NCBI RefSeq assembly: GCF_010389155.1
Contig: NC_057763.1
Location: 5,580,649 to 5,644,648, forward strand
DNA from: Erigeron canadensis
Taxonomy: Eukaryota; Streptophyta; Magnoliopsida; Asterales; Asteraceae
Reading direction: 5' to 3'
Length of the DNA: 64,000 bases
Below the pieces are notes generated by a model that searched no databases, had not been told where the DNA came from, and saw only the letters and a program-made list of their open reading frames with translations. How positions within the stretch are numbered: position 1 is the stretch's first letter; each line of letters begins with the position of its first letter. A program made the position numbers and the translations under genes. Below, in pieces: positions 48,801-60,776 of this stretch.

Positions 48801-49516
48801 TACAATTAACATGTTAGTAACTGTTTTTGTGATAAATAACTGTTTTTCGAAACTTAAACAAATACCTGGAATGAAGGCTTAGTTTTTTGTGATACGAAAA
48901 CTTTCCAGTCTTTTTTTTTTCACGGACGGATACTTTTCAGGAGGAGTATATAATTGCTTCTTGGCCTCCTTAGGCTTTTCATCTTTTAGTGGCTTAATGT
49001 ACTTCTTATAAAGATAATGTTTGAAGTTTTTCCACTTTATCCCGATCGATTGGAGAACTTGCTTCCGACTATTTTTGTGAAGTTTAAAATATGTCTGAAA
49101 CGTAAAAAATGAATCAAAACATAGTTAGAATAAAATACTAAAAGTAAAACATAGTTAGAATAAGATAATAAAATACTTACGTTAACATATTGCCAACAAG
49201 CTTCCTTCGTTTCGTTATCTACAATCAACCAAGAATCATAGTTTATGTTCACCATAGATCTTGCCACCAATCCCTCAAAAATAGACAGTTTTGTTGTTGC
49301 AGTTCCAGTTGGCACACCTTTTTTATTATAAGTAACCACTGTCTTTTTTTCCGCCTTCGCTTTTATTGCCGGGCCTCTATGCGATTTGGAATCTAATTCG
49401 CCATCCAAATTCAACCCAGAACCAGAACCTGCATTTTCTTCGCAGTCCGAATCAGAATCAGAACCGGAGACCGCATTTTCTTCGCGGTCCGAATCATTAT
49501 CAGAACATGAGGCCAT
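45845..49516 (-). pseudogene. CACTA second gene: TnpA-like region plus Ulp1-like C48 peptidase, multi-exon, damaged
   Basis: Exon 1 (49516-49181) starts MASCSDNDSD with an acidic repeat, then VVTYNKKGVPTGTATTKLS and WLIVDNETKEACWQYVN. The donor is GTAAGT, and exon 2 (49094-48866) begins TYFKLHKNSRKQVLQSIG, typical of plant En/Spm TnpA-like proteins. A single-base change in the A run at about 48910-48920 shifts its frame. Later exons include MGRYITSQQYFLILRNVKQY (about 48300-48230), a Lys/Glu-rich stretch (47600-47390) and VGKGKSLETVAYIAKVTKKG (about 47320). The last part has LLPYNPG / HWVLGVINM / LDSL (about 46750-46600) and RQPGNTECGYFMLKF (about 46090-46040), the His, Asp, Gln and Cys blocks of a Ulp1 desumoylase-type fold. 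A stop follows ECGYFMLKFTKELK. Such peptidases are known in some plant CACTA and MULE elements; their role is unclear. Confidence 0.7.
46130..46325 (+). repeat. Triplicated TTGGATCTCGATCAG repeat
   Basis: Three copies of TTGGATCTCGATCAG amid AACATACAACAA repeats, in non-coding DNA between two Ulp1-like exons. Confidence 0.8.
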
Positions 49517-49689
49517 CTTTTATTACCAAAAAGCAACCTGTTTAAAATAAACAAAATAAACAGTTATTTTCATACCAAAAACTTTAAATAATAAATAATG
49601 CTTGACAGAGTTTAACAAATAAACAGTTACTAAAATAAACAGTTATTTCATACCAAAAACTAATGATCTAAAACGAATATGCCCTCGTC

Positions 49690-52140
49690 ATCCGAGCGCA
49701 TACACTTAAAATCATCGTCTAGATCTACTAAAGACAGGTTCATATCTTGTAACATCAAATTCAAACACATCATCAGTTTAACCATTATTATCTTCATACT
49801 TATGCATCCTATGTGGTGTGAAGCCAACAACAGACAGGTTCCTATCATTCCTATCTGGTTGGTCCTGAACATAAAAAACTTGTCTCGCTTGATTAGGTAA
49901 TATGAAGGCTTCAGAACGTTGACCAAGCCTATCAAAGTTAACCATTGTGAATCCTAAATCATCTTTTACAGCAAACCCGGTATATTTACTAACAGCAAAA
50001 TCAGGGTCCTTTGCCAACCAACGAACAGTATCACCGGTATTTTCCTCGTTAGCTAAACGCTTTTCAACCTCGTTCTTAAACCAGTCAATAAACGTCCGAC
50101 TATGTTGGCTCTGCAACCATGTATTACTTCGACGTTGGTTCAGATCCTTCAGTTCTAACATATGTTGCTCTATGTATGGTTCAACGTCGGCAGTGTTTAC
50201 TAATACATAAAGATGAAATTGATCAAGTAACTTAGAATCCACAACACAGATGGTAGCATGCGATAAAGGTTTACTAGTGCGGTTTCTTTCATCAACACGA
50301 TCATGAGGATTACTAATTGATTTTATGTTTTCCAAGTAATCGGAACAGAATTCTAATGCTTCCTCTGCCACATAACATTCTGCCATGCAGCCCTCGGGTC
50401 GATAATGATTTCGCACATAACCTTTTAGTGTTTTCATGTACCTCTCAAACGGATACATCCACCTAAAGTGGACTGGGCCACATAACCTCACCTCTTTGAC
50501 TAAATGCACCATCAAGTGAATCATCAGATCGAAAAACGAGGGCGGAAAATACTTCTCCAGTAAACACAATATTACTACGATATCAGTTTGCAACTTGCCT
50601 AGCTTACTAACATCAACTACTTTACTACACAGCTCGTTGAAAAAGTGACACAAGCTTATAATAGTCTTCCTAACTTTCACGTCTAACACCCCCTTTATTA
50701 CAAAAGGAAGAATTTGTTGCATTAGTACGTGACAGTCTTTGGACTTCAATCCTTTCATCTTCGAATTATCATCGGACACGAGATTCTTGAAATTGGAGGA
50801 ATACCCATCAGGCACTTTTATATTAGATAGCGTGTCATAAAACATGTGTTTCTTCCCGCTATTTAATGTGTATATGGTAGGCGGCAGATAATGACCCTTC
50901 CCTTTTGGTTGACTTATTAACTCAGGCTTAATCCCTAATTCCTCCAGATCTTGTCGTGCCTTTAAACCGTCCTTCGTCTTGCCTTGCAAATTCAGTATCG
51001 TCCCATAAACACTCTCACATACATTCTTTTCTATATGCATAACATCTAACTGATGACGAACAAGCAAATGCTTCCAATACTCTAGTTCAAAAAAGATTGA
51101 TTTTTTACGCTAAAATTTCGATCTCACATCGATAGTTTCTTTTTTCTTTTTTGGCCTTCTCTGTTGACGTGGCATTTTCTTCTTTGATTTTTTATTTTTC
51201 AACACCCTCCAGATCACTTCCTTCTTTGCCATTTTCTTCTTTATATTTTTCTTCTTGTCTTCCAGATGGTCGTAAACTTCTTCACCTGATCTCGGTTTTT
51301 TCGTCACACTGCTCTCTTGTTCATTATTGAAATCTTTTTTTTCTTTTGCGAAAAGGATGTGTAAGTGGGAGAAATCTTCTATGCCCGAGGAAGCATACTT
51401 TTTTGGATTTTGGCAACCACTGTGAGTATGTATCCTCTGAGTATACTGGACACACCTTATAACCTTTGGTAACACACCCCGACAGGTCACCATACGCGGG
51501 AAAGTCATTTATAGTCCAAAGTAAGACTGCTTTTAGATTGAAGAAATGTTTCTTATAAGCATCATACGTCTTAACGCCAGGTTCCCACAACTGTTTCAGA
51601 TCTGCTATTAGTGGTGCCAAGTAGACATCAATACTATTACCAGGTTGCTTGGACCTGATATCAGTAGAGTCAACATCATGAACTTTCTTGACATACACAA
51701 ATAAGAAGGCAGATTGTACGTTGCTAAGGTAATCGGCTAACAACTATACTTTGCACTTAATGACTTATGAGGGTTCATACCATCCGCGAACAAGGTTAAT
51801 CTCAGATTCTTATCTTCCTTTCCAAATTCTTTCCACTTGTCATCAACAAGCTTCCAAGATGGGGAATCACAAGATGTCTTAGCTTGCCATAACTGACCCG
51901 ACCTTGCATGTGCCAAGTTAGGACACGTGCAATTTCTGGTGACGAGAACATTCTTTTAAATCTAGGAATGGGCGGGAAATACCAAACAACTTTTCTTGGC
52001 TCTATCTTGCTATTCTCCTTTCACCGAGAAGTGCTACAAGTTGGACATTGAGAAGCATCTTTGTGCTCATCCAAGAACAAGACACAATCATTCTCACAAG
52101 CATGATACTTAATGTATTCTATGCTTACTCAATTGAATCA
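49690..52140 (-). pseudogene. CACTA tnp2 transposase, 5'-truncated and frameshifted
   Basis: Reading leftward: zinc-finger-like ACENDCVLFLDEH...CPTCSTSR (about 52110-52030), VVWYFPPIPRFKRMF, FADGMNPHKSLS, then 51743-51324 (LWEPGVKTYDAYKKHFFNLK, LLWTINDFPAYGDLSGC), a shift into a Lys-rich frame (51508-51110), and the long intact stretch 51067-49778 (DVMHIEKNVCES, DUF4218-like GPVHFRWMYPFERYMKTLKG, DUF4216-like tail). The first domain is cut by the SIRE LTR. Tnp2 is the CACTA catalytic transposase that cuts element ends. Several frameshifts and stops make it a pseudogene. Confidence 0.82.
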
Positions 52141-52776
52141 TGGATTCGCTGACAAGACTTGCTCGCTAACGTGTATCGTCAGCAAGTGTTCAGCGAGTCC
52201 AGCGACTCTTCAGCGGGTTGGATGCTGCCCAAATTATTGGTCAAGGCGGGAAGATTCAAACTAGATGAAGACAAAAGTCACATGGTGGTTCTTCCAACTA
52301 TAAAATACCTTCTATGGCAAAGGTACAAGTTGGGACCAAAACTAGGGTCTTCTCTCTCATACCCGTTTTGGTAATGAAGACAAGGGCTCTTGCATAGAAG
52401 TACAAGGAGCCAATGGGACATCGACAACCACCATCTATCACCATCAAAGTAAGGCTGTGTTTCCCTAATTTTTCCTCCATATAAAGCAACACAACCGCAT
52501 TGTATCAAGTGTGTTTGTCACCTTTAAAGTATGTGTCACTTGTAATTGTTTAAGTTTTTAGTGTGTCTAGACTTAGCAATTACTTTGTTCATTTGTATTC
52601 TTGTAAGTCAAGTTTGTAATATCGACCATGTATTCATTGTTTAATCAATGATACATATGATTATACTTGCATAGATTTATTATAATTGAGCTTGTCATTG
52701 TTCTTGTTGTTTATCCTCTTGCTTACTTTCTTGTCTAACTTAATTATAACATAAGTTGTGCATTCGTGGACTGTCA
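52141..52776 (+). repeat. 5' LTR of the SIRE element
   Basis: Starts TGGATTCGCTGAC at the point where tnp2 homology ends and stops CTGTCA two bases before the primer site. The left boundary is set by the loss of CACTA sequence because the partner LTR is not visible. Confidence 0.65.
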
Positions 52777-52778
52777 AG

Positions 52779-52792
52779 TGGTATCAGAGCCA
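52779..52792 (+). promoter_or_regulatory. Primer binding site of the SIRE element
   Basis: TGGTATCAGAGCCA, complementary to the 3' end of initiator methionine tRNA, two bases after the LTR. Confidence 0.93.
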
Positions 52793-52895
52793 CTGTTCCT
52801 AAATCATTGGAACAAGATCTATTTGCCTTCTTGTGTTTACATTTAATTTCTGTTCTTTTACTTTTCTTGAAAAGACAAGAACATGTCACAAGAAC

Positions 52896-55800
52896 ATGTC
52901 TTCTATTCCCAGCCTTGTAAACACACGTGACTTTGGTTATGTGTCTACGCCTCCTAAATTTGAGCCTAAAGATGTTGGGTCTTGGAAGGAGAGAATGCTT
53001 CTTCACATCGCTGGTGTGGAGCCCTATTTAATGACTATATTAACTTAGGGTCCATACATACTGATGTACGTCCAAAAAACTCCAGGAGCAACACCTGAAG
53101 CTCCTGAGATAGTGACTGACCTGGTAAAACCAGAGGTCCAGTGGACGGATGAAGAGCGTAAGCTGGTAAATCTTGATGCCAGACTCAAAAACATGATTAT
53201 TGTCACTCCTCCTACTGAAATCATGAAGCTTGTCATTAAGTATCCCTCTTCAAAAGAAGTATGGGATAGACTGGTCAGCACCTATGAAGGTTCTGCTGAC
53301 CTTATTAAAATCAAGAAAATTGATTTAAAATGAGCTTATGAAAGCTTCTTCTCTCTTCCCGATGAAAGTCTTGAGGGCACCTATACGCACTTTAAAGGGT
53401 TGCTCAATGATATGACTAATGTTGGCATTACTCATGATAATTTTGAAGTATGCCACAAATTCATCAACTCTCTTCCTCTTAAGTGGCTAAACTTAAGACA
53501 AACTCTCCGTACCACAAAGAAAATTCAAGATTTTGATCTTGAAGAACTCCTTGGCACTCTTTAATTTGAAGAGAGAGCTTTGGCTCAAAACATTCGAGCC
53601 TCTGCTGATGCCAGGAGACATGCTGGCCCTTCTTCTTCTTCTTCTGTCAGTATGTCTTCTCATCTTATCACTGACCCTCTTGCACTTATCTTTGCTGAGC
53701 TTATCAATCTCAATGATGGTGCCAGCTCCTCTAACCTTCCTGGTCCTATCCAATCTCTTGTTGATGAGCTTGATGTTGATGAAAAACAAGAAATGTTTAG
53801 TGACTTCATGGGCTTTGCCCTTATTGCTAGAAAGAAATATTACAGAAAATGGAACAACCGCAAGTCGGTTGCTCCTTACAAGCCTCCTGTTGACAAATCA
53901 CAGGAAGAATGCTGGAGGTGTAGCAGAAAAGGCCACTACCAAAAGGAGTGTAGGGTTGCTATTCCCACTCCAACAGCCCCTAAATCTAATTCTTCTAAGT
54001 CTGCTGATGAGTAAAGGAATAAATACTATCAGCTAAAGGCAAAGATGACTGAAATAGAAGAGGCCAAAACTCCAGCAAAAGGACTTGTTACTAAAGAACA
54101 TGATTGGGCTGACTCAGATGAGTCAGACGATGATGATTATGTTGATACCATGTGCCTGATGGCACTTGCTGACGGTGATGCGCTAACAAAGGATTAAGTC
54201 TCCTCCAGTCAGTAGGTAAATATCACTGTTAAAAAGGTACACTCTCTCCTTTCTTCCTCTGAAACTGACAAGACTAAAATCATTGAGTCTTTGTCTTGTG
54301 ATCTTCAGTTCATAGAAACTCTACGTGCTGAACTTCAAGCCAAACTCAACTCTGCTGGCGTAGAGTTAAGTGAAAAGTCTGAAAAACTCTTGAAATTGAA
54401 AATTGTTCATGTCGAACATCAATCTCATGAGTTAATGGCTCAAAAACTCTAACTTGAGAATGAAAATCTCAAGATTGAAGTCTCAAATCTTAAGAAGATT
54501 GTGACCTCTTGGTCAAAAGCTTCTAAGCTTCATCATCAGTGCTTGAGTGAACAAGTTCCTACTCAAGTACAAGCAGTGATTGGTGGCAATTTTGATGTTG
54601 TTGCCTCACTTGCTGACTCGTTCAAAGATGATGTTAAGCCAGAAATCTCTATTCCTCCCTCTTCTTTAGCTTCCATCTCTCCTGAGAAGATGAAAAAGTG
54701 GTATTTTGTCATGGGACAAAATGACTACCATGCTGAAATGGATACTGGTTCTACTTCTTCCTCTACCAGTGTATCCTCTTCTTCCACTAATGTTCAAGGT
54801 ACTGGTTCTACAACCAGCACCAATAACATGTTTTCTCATCTCCTTATTGTTGGCATGATGCCACATGAATTGAGGATTCAATACTCTCCTTCAAGAACTT
54901 TTAAAGGGGACACTTCAAGTGATGGATACATACCCATTGCTCCTCAGCAACTATCCATAAAGTCTGCTGAACCCTTTAAGAGGAGCATTGTTGATGCGCC
55001 ATACGACTAAAGCACTCCTCAGCGAGTGGAACCAGTCGTTCAACAACCTTCTAGTGCTCAATATTCTTCTTCTACTCAGCAGGAACCTGCTCATGCTAGT
55101 AATAAGGGTGATCAACATGATCGCCTTATGAAAAGACGTGTTAGGTTCGCTGATGCTAGATATCAGCAAATACTTCCCACAAAGGATGTACCTGCTGATG
55201 TTCAAACCTATATGGCACCTCAAACTGTGTCAGCTGAATCAAATTCGAGGTATAACACTCCTCAGAGAGGAATAATAGCTTCTTAAAATAGGCCTATTAC
55301 TCCTTAGCAAGGACACTTGCCACATCAGCAAGTGAGGTCTATAACTCCTCAGCGGGGACATTTGCCACATCAGCAAATGAGACCCACTACCCCACAAAGA
55401 GGACAAATGCCAAATTAGCATGCTCAATCCTCATTGTCAAATAGGGAGTACTTACCTCATAGGCAAATGAGGTCAGTGACTCCAAATCGTCAGAATAGAC
55501 CTATCACTCCAAGTAGAGTGATTCAACCTCAGCAGGGTCCATCTTCTCACCCTGCTAATAGACAAGCATGGACCATGATTAGAGGATCACAAAGTCCTCA
55601 GAATCACTATGGTGAGTCCATCCTTTGTCCTGTTCCTCAGGTGCCTCCACTCAGATTTAAGCAAAGGAATAAATCAAAAACTAAACAAAAGGGTAAGGCT
55701 TCTTCCTCTAACCCTCAAATCAATGAACTCACTCAGCGAGTAGATGATCTCTCTTCTCAGCTGAAAGACTTTCTTATTCACAGTCAAAAAGGCAACCCCT

Positions 55801-56318
55801 CTAACAAAAAATGCTATCTTTGTAGTAGCAGAGGACATGTTGCTTCCAAATGTGATAGTTTGAGTTCAAGGGAAGCTCCAGAGGTTGTTATACAACCTAA
55901 CTCCTCTATGTCTGCTAGAGCATCGTCTTCTTCTACCAGGATCAGTGAGAACCCTTCTCCTGAACCTACAACTAGTGACACCACTTCTGTCACTGAAGCA
56001 AATGTTGCTGAGTACATCTCTTTTCAGCATATTGAATTCCCTCACTCTCAAAGGGTCATTTCTAATACTTGGGAACAACCAGCAATGCTGGTTGAATACA
56101 GTGCTCCTAATGTAGTCAGTAGCTATGTATATCTCCAGAGTAATGGGACAAACATAATGCCCTATGATGAGAATGATACATCCCATAGGTATGTTGATGT
56201 TGGTGACTTTCCCACTCTTGTGGATGCTCTCTCTGTAGAGCCAACTGTTACCCCTGATGTACCCTCTTTTAATCCTGCTGACATGGAAGTTGATGAGTTC
56301 CAAAGTGAACTTGCTTAA
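52896..56318 (+). pseudogene. SIRE gag, one reading frame with about eleven internal stops
   Basis: From ATG 52896 (MSSIPSLVNTRDFGYVSTPP) to 56318 a single frame stays recognisable as gag. Features in order are a UBN2-type body (WKERMLLHIAGVEPYL, KEVWDRLVSTYEGSADL), a first zinc knuckle CWRCSRKGHYQKEC near 53920, a coiled-coil-like stretch (about 54280-54520), a Gln/Pro/Arg-rich repeat region (RPITP, QRGHLPHQQ; 55240-55560) and a second knuckle CYLCSSRGHVASKC near 55812. Stops fall at 53046, 53331, 53562, 54012, 54195, 54213, 54450, 55008, 55284, 55305 and 55416. No shift of frame was found. Confidence 0.85.
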
Positions 56319-56335
56319 ATCCTTCTTTTGTATCC

Positions 56336-59300
56336 ATGCAGGTCTCGCTGGGAAAAGGAGTGTGGTATTTGGACAGCGGCTGTTCAAAACACATGACTGG
56401 CTCTAAGTCCCTGCTGGATAATTATACAAAGGCCTCTAGTCCTACTGTAGTGTTTGGTGATAATTCCACCGGGCAAACTAAAGGGTATGGTCTTCTTTCT
56501 AATGGCCTTATAAAATTCTCCAAAGTCGCCTATGTAAATGGATTAAAACATAATCTCATAAGCATTAGTCAACTTTGTGATGCTGACTACAAAGTGATCC
56601 TTGATAAGCATCAAGGCACTGTAGTGAACATTAACAAGGAAGTCATCTTGGTAGCACCAAGAAAAAGAGATGTATATCTTGTTGACTTCACTTCTATCAA
56701 GACAGATAGTGAGCCTTGTTATTTTGCTAAGTCAGCATCCGAATTAAATTGGTTATGGCACAAGCGTATGTCGCATGTGAATTTTAAAACCATTAATTAC
56801 TTGGCCAAAAAGAACCTCGTTCGTGGCCTTCCTCCTCTCTCCTTTGAAAAAGATAGACTCTGTGGTGCTAGTGAAAAAGGTAAAAGCCATAGATCTACCT
56901 TTAAGACAAAACAAGCCAATTCTGTTAAAGGTTGTTTTCATCTTCTTCACATGGACCTTTTTGGTCCAGTGAATGTCCTAAGTCTAAAGGGTAGCAGATA
57001 CACTTTAGTTATCATTGATGAATATTCACGATATACTTGGACATATTTCCTTCATTCTAAAGAGTGATGCTGCTGATGAGATCATTAAATTCATTAAGAA
57101 AATGGAAAATCTCAGCAGCATAAGGGTTAAAGAACTTAGAAGTGATCATGGCACTGAGTTTAGAAACCATACTCTTGAATCTTTTTGTGCTGATCAAGGC
57201 ATCTCATAAAACTTCTCTTCTACTAAAACCCCTGAGCAAAATGGTGTTGTTGAAAGGAGAAACATAACTCTAATTGAGGCAGCACGTACCATGCTTAACG
57301 AGTCCCCTCTGCCCAGCAGGTTTTGGGCAGAAGCTGTCAGCACTGCATGTCATACTCAAAATCACTTTCTCAATGTGAAAAGACATGACAAGCAGCATAT
57401 GAAGTTTTGAGAGGCAAGAAACCTCAAATCAAATACTTTCATGTATTTGGTTGTTCTGTCTTTATTCTTAATAACAAGGATCATCTTGGTAAATTTGATC
57501 CTAAAGCTGATGATGGTTATTTTGTTGGATATTCTGCCATCAGCAAGGCTTTCAGAGTATTCAATACTAGTCTTCAAAAAGTGGATGAATCCATTCACGT
57601 CACTTTTGATGAAAGCTCTTCAGCTTTTAAAGATATCAAATCTTCTTCTACTGAAGAGATATTCAATGAGTTCAATAATCCTCCTATCGAGGATGCTGAC
57701 TCATTGTTGATGCCTCTTGGTCACTGCCTCTTGAAAATCAGCATCTCAATGAGGATAGTTCAGCAGAACCTAAACTAGAGCAAGTTGCTGCTCATATCTA
57801 TATGACTGAGCCAGTTGATCCCATTTTACGATCAATCCATGCTGCATCAGCCAAACCTAGATCACTGGCTGATGATTTGCAAGTTGATGACTCTGCTGAT
57901 GAAGAGTTTCATGATGCTTTAGCGAATACTGAAGATACGGAGTCTGCTCAGTCAAATGGCTCCTCTCATCAAAGTCCTAATGAACCAACTCTAACTATTG
58001 ATCTCTCTTCTTATAGTTCTCCTGTTGAACCTATTCCTCAATCTTCCGCTGCCCCTCTACTTGGTTCATCAAGTGTTCCTGCACTTAAATGGACATCTAA
58101 TCATCCTGCCCATCAAGTAATTCGTGATCTTCAGCAGGGTATTATGAGTCGATCAACGACCAGAAATTCATGTCTCTATGTTAATTTCTTGTCAATGATC
58201 ACTCCAATAAATATTGGAGAGGCAATTGTTGACCCTTCATGGGTTGCTGCCTTGCAAGAGGAACTTACCCAATTTCAAAGACAACATGTCTGGTTTTTGG
58301 TACCTCTTCCTCCTGGTAAAGAACCCATTGGTACAAAATGGGTTTATAGGAATAAAATGGACGAAGATGGTGTTATTATACGTAACAAGGCTAGGTTGGT
58401 TGCACAAGGTTACCTTCAGGAAGAAGGAGTTGACTATGACAAAACCTTTGCTCCAGTGGCCCGACTAGAAGTTATACGCTTATACTTGGCACATGCTGCT
58501 TATCGAAACTTCACAGTCTATCAAATGGATGTAAAGAGTGCCTTCCTAAATGGAAAACTCGAAGAAGAAGTTTATGTGGAGCAGCCACCTGGTTTTGAAG
58601 ACACAGCCAAGCCACACCATGTGTATCGTCTTTACAAGGCCTTATATGGTCTTAAACAAGCTCCCAGAGCTTGGTATGATACTCTCTCTGAGTTCCTTCT
58701 CTATAATGAGTTTCAGCGAGGATCCATTGATAGCACCCTCTTTATCTATAGAAAAGGTGTTCATGTCCTATATGTCCAAATTTATGTAGATGACATTATC
58801 TTTGGATCCTCCAGTAAGAAACTTTGTAAAAAGTTTAGCTCACTGATGTCATCTCACTTTGAAATGAGTATGATGGGTGAACTAACTTTCTTCCTTGGAT
58901 TACAAATTCGTCAACTCCATGATGGAATTTTCATAAACCAAGAAAAATATATTAGGGACATGCTGGCTAAGTTTGATATGACAAGTATCACTCCTAAGCC
59001 CACTCCTATGTCTCCTCCAAATAATCTCCATGCTGACCCAGATGGAAAGCATGTGAACCCCACTCACTATCGTGGGATGATTGGCTCGCTGATGTATCTC
59101 ACAGCGAGTCATCCTGACATCATGTTTGCTACTTGTCTTTGTCCAAGATATCAAGCGTCCCCAAGGGAGTCTCACTTACTCACTTTCAAGAGAATTTTAA
59201 AATTTCTCAAAGGGACTTCCTCCTTAGGTCTTTGGTATCCCAAAGATTCAAACTTTGACTTAGTTGCATACTCTGACTCTGACTATGCTGGATGCATGTT

Positions 59301-59736
59301 AGATAGGAAAAGTACCAGTGGTAGATGTCAACTGTCGGGGGGAAGGCTGACTAGTTGGTCTAGTAAGAAACTGCATACAGTTTCCATCTCCACTGTTGAA
59401 GTAGAGTATGTATCAGCAGCGAGTTGTTGCGCTCAAGTCCTCTGGATGAAAAATCAACTCGCTGACTATGACTTAGATTTCTCTAAGATCCCCATAATGT
59501 GTGACAATACAAGCGTTATTGCCATTACACATAATCCTGTTCAGCATTCCAAAACAAAACACATAGATATTAGGTATCACTTCATTCGTGACCATGTCAT
59601 GAAAGGTGATGTTGAAATCTACTTCATCCCCACTGACGATCAACTTGCTGACATTTTCACAAAACCTTTAGATGAAAAAAGATTCAAGGATCTTGTTAGC
59701 AGGTTGGGAATGCTGAATGGTGACTCTGCTACTTAG
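56336..59736 (+). pseudogene. SIRE pol: protease, integrase, reverse transcriptase and RNase H, frameshifted
   Basis: Protease motif DSGCS at 56372-56386, then the pre-integrase/zinc part (LWHKRMSHVN) whose C-x2-C reads CGAS, a lost second Cys. Integrase follows (LHMDLFGPV, IDEYSRYTW, RSDHGTEF, PEQNGVVERRN). Frameshifts occur near 57060, 57385 and 57720-57800, and a TAA stop near 57208. The last segment, 57802-59736, is a clean 644-codon frame with RT (PPGFEDTAKPHHVYRLYKAL, YVDD at 58783-58794) and RNase H (YSDSDYAGC, NPVQHSKTKHIDIRYHFIRD, DIFTKPLDEKRF). RT and RNase H look intact, while protease and integrase are separated by breaks. Confidence 0.9.
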
Positions 59737-59820
59737 CTTACATATCTCTTATAAGCTAACTCGTGACCTGTCAAGATTATCTCAGCGAGTTCAAGTGTGT
59801 CTTACTCGTTGAACTAAAAA

Positions 59821-60212
59821 GTAATAGGGTGCCGGAAGTTTCTATCTAGTCCAGCAGCAAACGACTGCTGGTAAAGACATCTAAAATCCGTTGATCCCTG
59901 ATGCTTTGGGAAAAAGCATAACAAAAGTAATAGGGTGCTGAAAGTCCATATCTAGTCCAGCAGCAAACGACTGCTGGTAAAGACATCTAAAATCCGTTGA
60001 TCCCTGATGCTTTGGGAAAAAGCATAACAAAAGTAATAGGGTGCTGAAAGTCCCTATCTAGTCTAGCAGCAAACGGCTGCTGGTAAAGACATCTAAGATC
60101 CGTTGATCCATGATGCTTTGGGAAAAAGCATAACAAAAGTAATAGGGTGCTGAAAGTCCCTATCTAGTCCAACAGCAAACGACTGCTGGTAAAGACATCT
60201 AAAATCCGTTGA
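59821..60212 (+). repeat. Four tandem 106-bp repeats between pol and the third ORF
   Basis: Units start at 59821, 59927, 60033 and 60139 (GTAATAGGGTGC). Each carries the hairpin CCAGCAGCAAACGACTGCTGG and GATGCTTTGGGAAAAAGC. The last unit is cut after ATCCGTTGAT. Units differ by only a few bases. Confidence 0.92.
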
Positions 60213-60776
60213 TGGCTGAAAATTTGCCAAAAATTGTATAAAGTTAGTCAGCGACCACGTCTCCTTTTTTGTGTTGCTGATTAAAAACTTGGTAACCATT
60301 TTTTTTAATATAATAGTGACTCTTCAGTGGATACCTCTATTTATCTTAGTGTATTCCACTACGTATTTTTGTTAATATTTTATTATATATATCTCAAACG
60401 GTTACCTCGATTTTCTCCCAAATGGGCAACTTGTACATTGTACGCGCCGTATGTACTCGAGTATAGTTGAAATCGTGGTTCATGTGGTCACATCATACAA
60501 CCCACATACGTACATATATACAATGTTCTTAAAATTAAAATAATATTTTATATGTCACGTATGAAAGAGAGTACGTGTGACGACTCACTTTTTGCAGTTA
60601 TGGGACCCATATCCATGCCATATATATACAAATCTTTTCCACATCTCCATCTTTTATGTTCATTTCTTTCTCTCAAACCATCCAAAATCTCTCAAACTCT
60701 CTCAAATCTTTTCCATTCTCTCAAACTATTCTCTCAAATTTTCCTATATTCTTCTCAAATTCTCTACAATCTTCAA
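60213..60776 (+). other. Spacer before the third SIRE ORF
   Basis: Non-coding. A pyrimidine-rich stretch with many CTCAAA copies (about 60665-60770) directly precedes the ATG and could be the leader of a separate transcript. A TATA-like ATATATATACAA is at about 60620. Confidence 0.5.

Larger units (their letters stand above)
45338..52140 (-). mobile_element. CACTA (En/Spm) DNA transposon, one end only, cut by a SIRE element
   Basis: The left terminus starts CACTACTACAAA with subterminal copies of TGACGCGCA/TGACACGCAT motifs over the first 250 bases. On the minus strand it carries a tnp2 transposase region (52140-49690) and a second gene (49516-45845) with TnpA-like and Ulp1-like parts. The right end is missing because the SIRE LTR begins near 52141 inside tnp2 sequence. 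Confidence 0.85.
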
